DNA from: Deltaproteobacteria bacterium
GTDB taxonomy: Bacteria; Desulfobacterota; Binatia; Bin18
Reading direction: 5' to 3'
Assembly: GCA_016200595.1 (NCBI GenBank)
Contig: JACQEL010000036.1
Span: forward strand, 1-12,303
Length of the DNA: 12,303 nt
The number at the start of each line of letters is the position of its first letter. The first letter of the stretch is position 1. Under the pieces are notes generated by a model, which was not told the DNA's origin, made no database searches, and worked only from the letters and a program-made list of their open reading frames with translations. The position numbers and the translations under genes were made by a program. Shown one piece after another: positions 7,169 to 12,303 of the stretch.

Positions 7169-7621
7169 TCAATGCTTCTTCGGCACTAGCTCAACAAAAC
7201 TCCACTGATACCCGTCGGGATCTAAGGCAAAACACTCTTTACCCCAAGCGTAATTTTTCGGTTCTTGCAGAATCTTGACGCCGCTGCTTTTGAGTCGCGT
7301 CACTAAGGCATCCATGTGGTCTACTTCAAAGTGAGGAAAAATACCCGCACCTTTCTCAACTCCCTGCTTATCAAACGACCATGGGCTGATGGTCAGGTAG
7401 ATACCAAACTCGCCGGCCCGCAGCGTAGCGAAGGTTTTGTACTGCTGAGCGAGCGTTAAGCCCAGCACGTCATGGTAGAAATGAACGGAAGTCTCCAGGT
7501 CTTTGACAGTGAGCAGAATATGGTGGACGTTCTTCACGTGAAACGCGGGGGTGTTGTCTTCCGCAGCGACAGAACCAAAGGTGAGGAACATGCACAAGCT
7601 TATCAGGAGGACCTGTCTCAT
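7169..7621 (-). CDS. Exported VOC (glyoxalase/bleomycin-resistance fold) protein
   Basis: This is a 150-residue protein. Residues 1-20 (MRQVLLISLCMFLTFGSVAA) form a signal peptide with a likely cleavage site after VAA. The rest is a single vicinal-oxygen-chelate domain: HHILLTVKDLETSVHFYHDVLGL near the start, HFEVDHMDAL in the middle and DPDGYQWSFVEL near the end. Likely metal ligands are H34, H97 and E144, as in glyoxalase/dioxygenase relatives. Most small VOC proteins are cytoplasmic, so export is unusual. The substrate cannot be inferred. The start overlaps the rsmI stop (ATGA), so translation is probably coupled to rsmI. Confidence 0.85.
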   Translation of the reverse strand: MRQVLLISLCMFLTFGSVAAEDNTPAFHVKNVHHILLTVKDLETSVHFYHDVLGLTLAQQYKTFATLRAGEFGIYLTISPWSFDKQGVEKGAGIFPHFEVDHMDALVTRLKSSGVKILQEPKNYAWGKECFALDPDGYQWSFVELVPKKH

Positions 7622-8463
7622 TCTTTCCCTCCCTCCCTCAACTCTACCCCCAGGGCATAGACCTCTCGCTTAGGGATGCCATGTCGTGCGTTGATCACCT
7701 GAGCGATTTCTTTGAGGGATAATCCTTCAATCTCTAGCAAGCGGATCTCTTCGGCAAGCTGCGGCTGTTCTTCTTGTCTCTCCTCAGCTCTTTGTCCAGC
7801 CACCAGCAAGGCAACCTCACCTTTTATTTCGCGCTCGTGCAGTAGCGCGCGCAGTTCGCTGACCGTGCCTCGCAATACTTCTTCGAACATTTTGGTCAAT
7901 TCCCGCCCGATGACGATTTGCCGGTCGCCACAACTCTCTTCCAGGTCAGCGAGCATATCGCGCAGACGGTGCGGCGACTCGAAAAATACTAGAGTACGCT
8001 CTTCTTGCCTTAAGCGAGAGAGGACTTTGCGACGCTGGTTGCTTTTCGCGGGAAGAAACCCGATGAAAACGAATTGGTCTGTTGGCAACCCACCGACACT
8101 CAATAATGCCGTCAACATAGACGGCCCAGGAATGGGGACGATGGCAATGCCAGCTTTCGCTGCCCCTGTCACTAAGCGGTACCCAGGATCAGCAATTCCT
8201 GGGGTGCCGGCATCACTGACCAGCGCAATAGTCTTACCAGTCTGGAGTTGGGCGAGTAGTGCCGGTGCCTTGCTCGCCTCGATCTGGTCGTAATAACTGG
8301 TGAGTGGAGTCGTGATACCGTAATGCGAGAGCAGCTTCTTGGTGTGACGGGTATCTTCGGCAGCGATGAGATCGGCTTCTTTGAGAATGCGCAGCGCCCG
8401 CAGCGTGATGTCTTCGAGGTTACCGATTGGAGTAGCAACGATGTAAAGGGTACCGGAAGGCAT
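7618..8463 (-). CDS. rsmI: 16S rRNA (cytidine-1402-2'-O)-methyltransferase
   Basis: RsmI methylates the ribose of C1402 in 16S rRNA using SAM, tuning decoding in the P site. The 281-residue protein shows the family motifs in order: TLYIVATPIGNLEDIT (5-20), AAEDTRHTKKLL (34-45), VSDAGTPGIADPGYRL (82-97), PIPGPSMLTALL (110-121) and FFESPHRL (160-167). A short C-terminal helical tail ends in LREGGKE. Length and start match the family. It is the first gene of the five-gene minus-strand operon. No Shine-Dalgarno precedes the ATG because a GAGACA repeat array begins only about 4 bases upstream, so the native leader seems to have been replaced or moved away. Confidence 0.96.
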   Translation of the reverse strand: MPSGTLYIVATPIGNLEDITLRALRILKEADLIAAEDTRHTKKLLSHYGITTPLTSYYDQIEASKAPALLAQLQTGKTIALVSDAGTPGIADPGYRLVTGAAKAGIAIVPIPGPSMLTALLSVGGLPTDQFVFIGFLPAKSNQRRKVLSRLRQEERTLVFFESPHRLRDMLADLEESCGDRQIVIGRELTKMFEEVLRGTVSELRALLHEREIKGEVALLVAGQRAEERQEEQPQLAEEIRLLEIEGLSLKEIAQVINARHGIPKREVYALGVELREGGKE

Positions 8464-8465
8464 AA

Positions 8466-8535
8466 AGAGACAGAGATTTGAGACAGAGACAGAGATTTGA
8501 GACAGAGAGATCAGACAGAGACAGAGATAAGATAC
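8466..8535. repeat. GAGACA tandem array, left arm
   Basis: Repeats of GAGACA/GAGATTT fill this stretch. A 19-base unit (ACAGAGATTTGAGACAGAG) is repeated exactly at 8470-8488 and 8489-8507, with degenerate copies on to about 8535. The array abuts the rsmI start codon on one side and the stop of the S23-like fragment on the other. Its inverted counterpart is at 8809-8841. Confidence 0.85.
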
Positions 8536-8538
8536 AGA

Positions 8539-8715
8539 CTACTTGTTTAGGATGCCGCTAAGCATCTTGGCGATCTCATCACACTGACCATACAGTGCCT
8601 CGTAATCTTTCTCGGCAACATATCCTCGCATCCGCATAACGTAAAGAAGGCTGACAACCTCGTACACTGAGCCTTTGGCAATATTACAGCGGTTTTCATT
8701 TGAGCGAGGAGACAT
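8539..8715 (-). pseudogene. 5'-truncated four-helix-bundle (S23/IVS-type) protein fragment
   Basis: From the ATG at 8715 the frame gives 58 residues. IAKGSVYEVVSLLYVMRMRG (residues 12-31) and DEIAKMLSGIL match the C-terminal half of the roughly 120-residue four-helix-bundle family related to 23S rRNA intervening-sequence proteins. The conserved N-terminal half, including the SIPSNIAEG-type region, is missing. Upstream the frame stays open to 8772 but runs straight into a REP palindrome, whose translation (PGTACGLIPAY) is not protein-like. The gene therefore looks cut at its 5' end next to a repeat. A short functional remnant cannot be excluded. Family function is unknown. Confidence 0.6.
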
Positions 8716-8730
8716 AGCGTTTTCCCAGTC

Positions 8731-8806
8731 GTAGGCCGGGATAAGGCCGCAGGCCGTTCCCGGCGTGCTCATCGATGCCGGAAACGCTCCGCTTATTCCG
8801 GCCTAC
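8731..8806. repeat. REP pair in inverted orientation (BIME-like)
   Basis: The ends are inverted: GTAGGCCGGGATAAG (8731-8745) and CTTATTCCGGCCTAC (8792-8806), with one mismatch. Inside are two REP-like units: 8731-8764, with GGCC-GCA-GGCC inner and CCGGGA/TCCCGG outer stems, and a diverged inverted unit at about 8775-8806 with GCCGGAAAC. The CTTATCCGGCCTAC-type end resembles the enterobacterial REP consensus. A 34-base exact inverted copy lies at 9831-9864. Confidence 0.85.
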
Positions 8807-8808
8807 CT

Positions 8809-8841
8809 TCTGTCTCTGTCTCTCGTCTCTGTCTCCCCTCT
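8809..8841. repeat. TCTGTCTC tandem array, right arm
   Basis: TCTGTCTCTGTCTCT (8809-8823), followed by more CTGTCTC units, is the reverse complement of the array at 8466-8535; GAGACAGAGACAGA matches at 8480-8493. It runs up to the SDR stop codon at 8842-8844. The two arms thus bracket the whole gap between the rsmI and SDR genes, including the S23 fragment and the REP pair. Confidence 0.8.
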
Positions 8842-9624
8842 CTACCCCATCAATCCTGGATTCGCCCCCCCGTCGATGGTGATATTGGCGCCGTGAATGA
8901 AAGCGGCCCGTTCTGACGCGAGAAACAACACCAGATCCGCCACCTCCTCGGATTTGCCCACGCGACCCAGTGGAGTCATTTTGCTCATGGCCTCCTCCGC
9001 GTCAGCGCTGCCTGAACTGAAGGTCGAGAGGAAGCGTTGTAAACGCTCGGTGAGGATCGGACCGGGATTGATGCCGACGACGCGTACGCCGTGTTTTGCT
9101 CCTTCATCAGCCAGAGCTTTGGTGAAGTGATTGAGTGCCGCGTTCGCCGCACCGCCGATCATATACCCACCGATGGGCCTGAGTGCGCCGGTGCCGATAA
9201 TATTGACGATCACTCCGCTTTTCTGTTTCTGCATGTGCGGAAGCACCTCACGGGCCATACGCATATAGCCGAAAAACTTGAGGGTCCAATCGTCGAGCCA
9301 CGCTTCGTCTGGCAGCTTGAGGAACTCCCCAGGCCGGGCGCTGCCGGCATTGTTGACCAGAATGTCTACTCGACCAAATACCTCGAGACAGCGGGCAACC
9401 ACATCCTTAATCGCCTGCCCCTGAGTTAGGTCAGCCGGCATCCCAACGATGCGGCCTTCCCCCTGCTTCCCAGCTGACCGCACGGTTTCCTCCAATGCCT
9501 CTTTCCCGCGGGCACAGGCCAAGACCGATGCGCCTTCGGCAATCAGCCCGAGCGCCGTGGCCTGGCCGATACCCTTGCTGCCACCGGTGACGATTGCGAC
9601 TTTACCTTGTAAGCCGAGTTGCAT
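8842..9624 (-). CDS. Atypical short-chain dehydrogenase/reductase-family protein
   Basis: The start at 9624 is chosen over an upstream ATG (9660) because AGGAGGGG lies just before it and the protein then begins at the SDR core. The 260 residues show a Rossmann fold: TGGSKGIG (13-20), the cofactor motif NNAG (91-94), NPGP (187-190) and the C-terminal TIDGGANPG. The catalytic residues are abnormal. Tyr154 is present, but the Lys of YxxxK is Gly158 (YMIGG), and the usual Ser region reads NIIGTG (141-146). Lys116, in TLKFFG, sits near where the structural Asn normally lies and might compensate. It probably works in acyl-CoA or alcohol metabolism with the neighbouring dehydrogenase, but substrate and activity are uncertain. 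It follows the DUF35 gene after a repeat-filled gap of 276 bases. Confidence 0.88.
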   Translation of the reverse strand: MQLGLQGKVAIVTGGSKGIGQATALGLIAEGASVLACARGKEALEETVRSAGKQGEGRIVGMPADLTQGQAIKDVVARCLEVFGRVDILVNNAGSARPGEFLKLPDEAWLDDWTLKFFGYMRMAREVLPHMQKQKSGVIVNIIGTGALRPIGGYMIGGAANAALNHFTKALADEGAKHGVRVVGINPGPILTERLQRFLSTFSSGSADAEEAMSKMTPLGRVGKSEEVADLVLFLASERAAFIHGANITIDGGANPGLMG

Positions 9625-9626
9625 AA

Positions 9627-9634
9627 CCCCTCCT
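9627..9634 (-). promoter_or_regulatory. Shine-Dalgarno site for the SDR gene
   Basis: AGGAGGGG on the minus strand, two bases from the ATG at 9624 (AGGAGG core four bases away). It is the strongest ribosome site in this part of the window and decides the SDR start. Confidence 0.75.
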
Positions 9635-9766
9635 AAATCAACCCACAGAAACTGGGTCATTAGCTATGAACGGCCATTACACCAAGTGCCCCGACGTGAC
9701 ATAGCCTGCTCTACACAAGCAATTCTCATTTTGACCTGTCGAGACCCCGGGTAGGCCTCTGGACAA

Positions 9767-9815
9767 TTGATAGTTGACAATTGTCAATTGTCAGTTGTCA
9801 GTTGTCAATTCTGAG
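9767..9815. repeat. Seven consecutive heptads, family A (TTGTCAR)
   Basis: Seven tandem 7-base units run without a break: TTGATAG, TTGACAA, TTGTCAA, TTGTCAG, TTGTCAG, TTGTCAA, TTCTGAG. TTGACAA and TTGTCAA (9774-9787) together make a perfect 14-base palindrome, so the inverted arm is reduced to a unit at the left end. The unit is the same as in the repeat at 2504-2571. It lies in the gap between the SDR and DUF35 genes. The rest of the gap, 9635-9766, shows no gene or clear motif. Confidence 0.9.
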
Positions 9816-9830
9816 TTAGGCTCTATGAGT

Positions 9831-9864
9831 GCCGGGAACGGCCTGCGGCCTTATCCCGGCCTAC
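9831..9864. repeat. REP element, inverted copy of 8731-8764
   Basis: The 34 bases are an exact reverse complement of 8731-8764, with a trace of homology beyond (CTCAT). The unit folds on itself: GCCGGGA (9831-9837) pairs with TCCCGGC (9854-9860), and GGCC-TGC-GGCC forms the inner stem. It lies 36 bases beyond the DUF35 stop and may act as a 3' stabiliser or terminator. Confidence 0.9.
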
Positions 9865-9900
9865 TGCGCTGGCTCATTTCTATCCAGAGAACTGCTGGCT

Positions 9901-10317
9901 CTACACCGGCTTAAACTTCGCCAGCTTCACTCCTGGTTCGTGTTCCTCAAATACGACCTCTACCGGCAGACCGATGCGAATATCTTCATTTTTGATGCCC
10001 ACCAGGTTGGTCACAAGCACCAGTTCTGGATCTTCATCAAGTTGCACCTGGGCGACGTTGTACGGCACCTTATTCACCGCAGCCGGATGGTTAGGATGAG
10101 TGATGATCGTCCAGGAATAGACCTTCCCTTTGCCGCTCATTTTGATCCACTCATGATCGAGTGAGTTGCAATGCGGGCACATAGGCCGCGGCAGCCAGCG
10201 AAACTTCTTGCACTCTTTGCAGCGTTGCATCAGCAGTTCGCTGCGACCGCAACCATCCCAGAACTCCTGGGCATCGAAGTCCGGGATTGGACGGGGAAAG
10301 TTGATTGCCTCTGCCAT
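9901..10317 (-). CDS. DUF35 Zn-ribbon/OB-fold protein
   Basis: The 138-residue protein has a rubredoxin-like Zn ribbon with C33-x2-C36 and C47-x2-C50 (CKECKKFRWLPRPMCPHC), followed by an OB fold (GKGKVYSWTIITHP, then VPYNVAQVQL). DUF35 proteins usually act with thiolase-like or SCP2-type acyl-CoA enzymes, or with enoyl-CoA hydratases, in steroid side-chain and other acyl-CoA degradation. No such partner is in view, so it probably lies outside the window. A good ribosome site, AAAGGAG (10332-10326), sits 8 bases before the ATG. The gene follows the acyl-CoA dehydrogenase after 41 bases and is very likely cotranscribed with it. Confidence 0.9.
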   Translation of the reverse strand: MAEAINFPRPIPDFDAQEFWDGCGRSELLMQRCKECKKFRWLPRPMCPHCNSLDHEWIKMSGKGKVYSWTIITHPNHPAAVNKVPYNVAQVQLDEDPELVLVTNLVGIKNEDIRIGLPVEVVFEEHEPGVKLAKFKPV

Positions 10318-10358
10318 GCGCTTTTCTCCTTTTTCTTATCAGTGAGCTAGGTTCTTTC

Positions 10359-11513
10359 TTAGTCGCGATACGCGGTATACTCGCGGCCGAAGGCTTCGCG
10401 CGCCACGATACCTTTCATAATCTCCGGCGTACCGTCGCCAATCTCCAACCCCACGACATCGCGCCAACGCTGCTCCAAGGGTGAATCCATGTTGTAGCCA
10501 TAATGCCCGTGCAGAATGATACAGGCATGGATGGCCTCGGCTGAGACCTTCGGTCCCATCCACTTGGACATTGCCGCTTCTTTGGTGTGCTTGAGGCCTT
10601 GGTCCTTCAACCACAAACATTTGTAGGACACCAGCCGCGCGGCTTCGAGCAAGGTCAGATACTCGGCCACCTGAAACGCCACGCCTTCAAACTTGGCGAG
10701 TGGCTTGCCGAACACCTGTCGCCCTTTGGTGTATTCGATAGTGTCCTCTAGCGATTGCTGCGCCGCGCCGATACAGGCCAAGCCGATGATGGCACGGTTG
10801 AAATCGAACGCCACCATCGCCTGATAAAATCCGCCACTTTCACTCCCCACGCGATTCTGCCCGGGAATGCGCACCCCATCGAAGAAGAGCGAGCCTCGCT
10901 GAGTCAGACGTTCACCGGGAGTCTTGTACACTTGCCGTGTCACTCCCGGCGCATCGAGCGGTACCAAGAAAGCGGAGATGCCGCGTGCGCCCTGATCACC
11001 GGTACGCGCGAACACAATACAAGCGTCAGCATAGCCGGCGAAAGTGATCGAGGCTTTCTCGCCAGTAATCACATAATCGTCCCCCATCTTCACCGCTCTC
11101 GTGGTGATGTTCGCCGCGTCCGAGCCCGCACTCGGTTCGGTAAGACCGAAGGCGATGATTGCCTCACCGGTAGCGTGCCGTGGCAGCCACTCCGCTTGCA
11201 CGTCGGGGTGCGCATAGCCGGCGAGCAGTTCCGAGGCGATGAGACCAAGCTGAATGTACAAGCTATAGTTGAAGTCCCCACGTGACAGTTCTTCGGTCAT
11301 CAGACCACAGGTCACATAATCCGCATTCTGGCCGCCGAATTTTTCTGGCACGCGCAAGCCGAAGATGCCGAGCGCAGCGGCTTCTTTGATCTCGGCACGG
11401 CTGATTTTCTCACCACGATCCCAGCGTGCATAGTTCGGCAGCAGCTTTTCTCTGGCAAACTGACGGAGTGTCTGCTGCAGCAGCAGCTGATCTTCATTGA
11501 AGGCAAATTCCAT
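10359..11513 (-). CDS. Acyl-CoA dehydrogenase
   Basis: This 384-residue, full-length FAD-dependent acyl-CoA dehydrogenase oxidises an acyl-CoA at the alpha-beta bond and passes electrons to ETF. Visible motifs are FGLTEPSAGSD (122-132, FAD/substrate site), GEKASITFAG (151-160), RQVFGKPLAKFEGVAF (265-280) and GDGTPEIMK (359-367). The usual catalytic Glu in the Y-E-G-T segment aligns with Asp360 here, a conservative change that may alter substrate preference. The ribosome site AGGAAAGG lies shortly upstream. It is divergent from a second acyl-CoA dehydrogenase at 11874; such pairs sometimes form heterotetramers in steroid degraders. The natural substrate is unknown. Confidence 0.94.
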   Translation of the reverse strand: MEFAFNEDQLLLQQTLRQFAREKLLPNYARWDRGEKISRAEIKEAAALGIFGLRVPEKFGGQNADYVTCGLMTEELSRGDFNYSLYIQLGLIASELLAGYAHPDVQAEWLPRHATGEAIIAFGLTEPSAGSDAANITTRAVKMGDDYVITGEKASITFAGYADACIVFARTGDQGARGISAFLVPLDAPGVTRQVYKTPGERLTQRGSLFFDGVRIPGQNRVGSESGGFYQAMVAFDFNRAIIGLACIGAAQQSLEDTIEYTKGRQVFGKPLAKFEGVAFQVAEYLTLLEAARLVSYKCLWLKDQGLKHTKEAAMSKWMGPKVSAEAIHACIILHGHYGYNMDSPLEQRWRDVVGLEIGDGTPEIMKGIVAREAFGREYTAYRD

Positions 11514-11531
11514 GATGGACCTTTCCTGAAA

Positions 11532-11604
11532 GCGTAAAACATAAAGCGTAAAACGTAAGAAGAGAAGACCCTTGCCATACGCATGACATTTTACATTTTA
11601 TACG
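11532..11604. repeat. Heptad repeat pair, family C (GCGTAAA / TTTACAT), inverted arms
   Basis: The left arm at 11532-11559 is four 7-base units: GCGTAAA, ACATAAA, GCGTAAA, ACGTAAG. The right arm at 11584-11604 is three units of the partly complementary type: TGACATT, TTACATT, TTATACG. The arms are only imperfectly complementary. The left arm begins 18 bases upstream of the acyl-CoA dehydrogenase ATG, so it lies in that gene's leader. Confidence 0.75.
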
Positions 11605-11626
11605 CATCGTACCGACCAGCAGATAG

Positions 11627-11806
11627 GGGTGCAAGGAGCGAGACAAGCTTGCCGGTGCGGCCCTTGTCGCTAGGAAGGACTTTGGTGTAATACCTGTCCT
11701 ATCGCCAGGCGGTGACGTGGCAGGCGCAGACTTGACTCCCGGCCTGGATGGTAACTTGGACAGTGAGGGCGTGCTGAAACTAGTAAGTGAAGTCCTGAGT
11801 GCTGAG
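11627..11806 (+). pseudogene. Possible gene remnant, unrecognised
   Basis: Directly after a TAG (11624-11626) a plus-strand frame without ATG reads about 60 ordinary-looking residues, including LAGAALVARKDFGVIPVL and LDSEGVLKLVSEVL. Composition is protein-like (alternating hydrophobic and charged, Gly/Asp turns). The opposite-strand translation is Ser/Pro/Thr/Arg-rich, as shadows are. The frame then runs into the heptad array and only stops at 11884. It may be the 3' end of a deleted gene, bounded on both sides by repeats. I do not recognise a family. Confidence 0.35.
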
Positions 11807-11858
11807 AGGAAAAGAAAAAGGTTTTGCTCAGGACTCATTGCTCAGGACTCAGGACTGA
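11791..11858. repeat. Heptad repeat pair, family D (CTCAGGACT), inverted arms
   Basis: The left arm AGTCCTGAGTGCTGAG (11791-11806) pairs with CTCAGGACTCAGGACT (11841-11856) with one mismatch. The right side is period-7: TTGCTCA, GGACTCA, TTGCTCA, GGACTCA, GGACTGA (11824-11858), so a 14-base unit is repeated exactly at 11824-11837 and 11838-11851. It ends 15 bases before the ATG of the second acyl-CoA dehydrogenase, just upstream of its ribosome site. The gap 11514-11873 also holds the family C pair and the gene remnant, but no clear promoter. Confidence 0.85.
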
Positions 11859-11873
11859 CTTCGAGGAGAACTC

Positions 11874-12303
11874 ATGGATTTTAACTACTCCCCAACTGAA
11901 GAAAAATTCCGTCAGGAAGTCCGTTTATGGCTCGACGCGAACCTTCCCGAAGACCTGCGCGAAGGGCGTGATGAAGAATTGGCCCAGGATGAGCGCTGGG
12001 AGCGGCACAAAGCCTGGCATCACAAGCTCTACGAAGGTGGCTGGGTCGGCATCTGGTGGCCCAAAGAGTACGGCGGCCGTGGCGCCTCGGTCATCGAGCA
12101 GGTCATCTTCAGCGAAGAACTCGCCCGGTCTGGCGCTCCCGCCGGGGTGAACATGAACGGCATTACTCTACTTGGTCCCACGCTCATGCACTGGGGCACT
12201 GAAGAACAAAAGAACCGCTTCCTCCCCAAGATCTTGCCGGCAGAGGAAATCTGGTGCCAGGGATACTCCGAGCCAGGCTCGGGTTCTGACCTCGCGTCTT
12301 TGC
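11874..12303 (+). CDS. Acyl-CoA dehydrogenase, N-terminal part (cut by window edge)
   Basis: The ATG at 11874, after a GAGGAG ribosome site (11863-11868), opens a frame of 143 codons to the right edge. The sequence is the N-terminal helical domain of an acyl-CoA dehydrogenase: MDFNYSPTEEKFRQEVRLWL, GIWWPKEYGGRGAS (59-72), NRFLPKIL (114-121) and the start of the FAD/substrate motif QGYSEPGSGSDLASL (129-143). It differs clearly from the divergent dehydrogenase at 10359-11513, so they are not recent duplicates. The pair may act on the same acyl-CoA class or form a mixed oligomer (inference). Substrate and catalytic base lie beyond the window. Confidence 0.92.
   Translation, partial: MDFNYSPTEEKFRQEVRLWLDANLPEDLREGRDEELAQDERWERHKAWHHKLYEGGWVGIWWPKEYGGRGASVIEQVIFSEELARSGAPAGVNMNGITLLGPTLMHWGTEEQKNRFLPKILPAEEIWCQGYSEPGSGSDLASL

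Noticed and set aside
8466..8535. GAGACA repeats as a CRISPR array
   Set aside because: Units are short and contiguous, with no unique spacers of CRISPR length and no cas genes nearby.
9625..9660. Upstream ATG at 9660 for the SDR gene
   Set aside because: The 12 extra residues precede the normal SDR start and would be encoded across the strong ribosome site that serves ATG 9624.
9829..10164. Plus-strand 111-residue open frame
   Set aside because: It begins inside the REP copy (PGTACGLIPAY) and continues antisense to the DUF35 gene.
10755..11285. Plus-strand 176-residue open frame
   Set aside because: It lies fully antisense to the acyl-CoA dehydrogenase and has no domain of its own.
11494..11838. 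Minus-strand 114-residue open frame upstream of the acyl-CoA dehydrogenase
   Set aside because: Ser/Pro/Thr-rich shadow composition; it is antisense to the more protein-like plus frame and contains translated heptad repeats.

Overview
The window looks like a mid-GC chromosome segment from an uncultured, probably environmental bacterium. It mixes housekeeping genes (rsmI, ppa), acyl-CoA catabolism genes and an unusual load of short intergenic repeats. Nothing seen fixes the phylum. The two acyl-CoA dehydrogenases, the DUF35 protein and the SDR suggest a degrader of fatty, steroid-like or aromatic acids, of the kind seen in Proteobacteria, Desulfobacterota-like or Binatota/Tectomicrobia-like lineages (inference, low confidence).

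Layout. (1) 1-1463 minus: a beta-class DNA methyltransferase that runs off the left edge and carries a palindromic repeat in frame near the edge. (2) 1566-5413 plus: a phosphotriesterase-like hydrolase lacking the family N-terminus, overlapping a large membrane protein that fuses a polytopic MFS-like region, a spermidine-synthase-like Rossmann domain and TPR repeats. (3) 5414-5726: the gap between convergent genes, mostly filled by a 214-bp nested multi-hairpin element. (4) 8463-5727 minus: a compact operon in the order rsmI, exported VOC protein, MNT nucleotidyltransferase, HEPN protein, ppa, with ATGA overlaps or gaps of 9-12 bases. (5) 8464-8841: a repeat-bounded gap holding a 5'-truncated four-helix-bundle (S23-like) gene fragment next to a REP pair. 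(6) 11513-8842 minus: acyl-CoA dehydrogenase, DUF35 Zn-ribbon/OB-fold protein, then an atypical SDR, with a repeat-filled gap between the last two. (7) 11874-12303 plus: the start of a second, divergent acyl-CoA dehydrogenase.

How the genes may work together. The right side reads as an acyl-CoA degradation locus: two FAD dehydrogenases, a DUF35 protein (a usual partner of thiolase or SCP2-type enzymes) and an oxidoreductase-fold protein. No thiolase, ligase or hydratase is visible, so the pathway must continue outside. The rsmI operon combines translation fidelity, pyrophosphate removal and an MNT/HEPN pair of toxin-antitoxin type.

The most striking feature that genes do not explain is the repertoire of short intergenic elements. 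There are at least four sequence-unrelated sets of period-7 (one period-6/19) tandem repeats, mostly arranged as inverted arms, and placed against gene starts and ends. There are also REP palindromes resembling the enterobacterial consensus, and a nested five-hairpin element. Together they suggest heavy colonisation by REP/MITE-like and heptad-repeat elements that have reshaped several gene ends.
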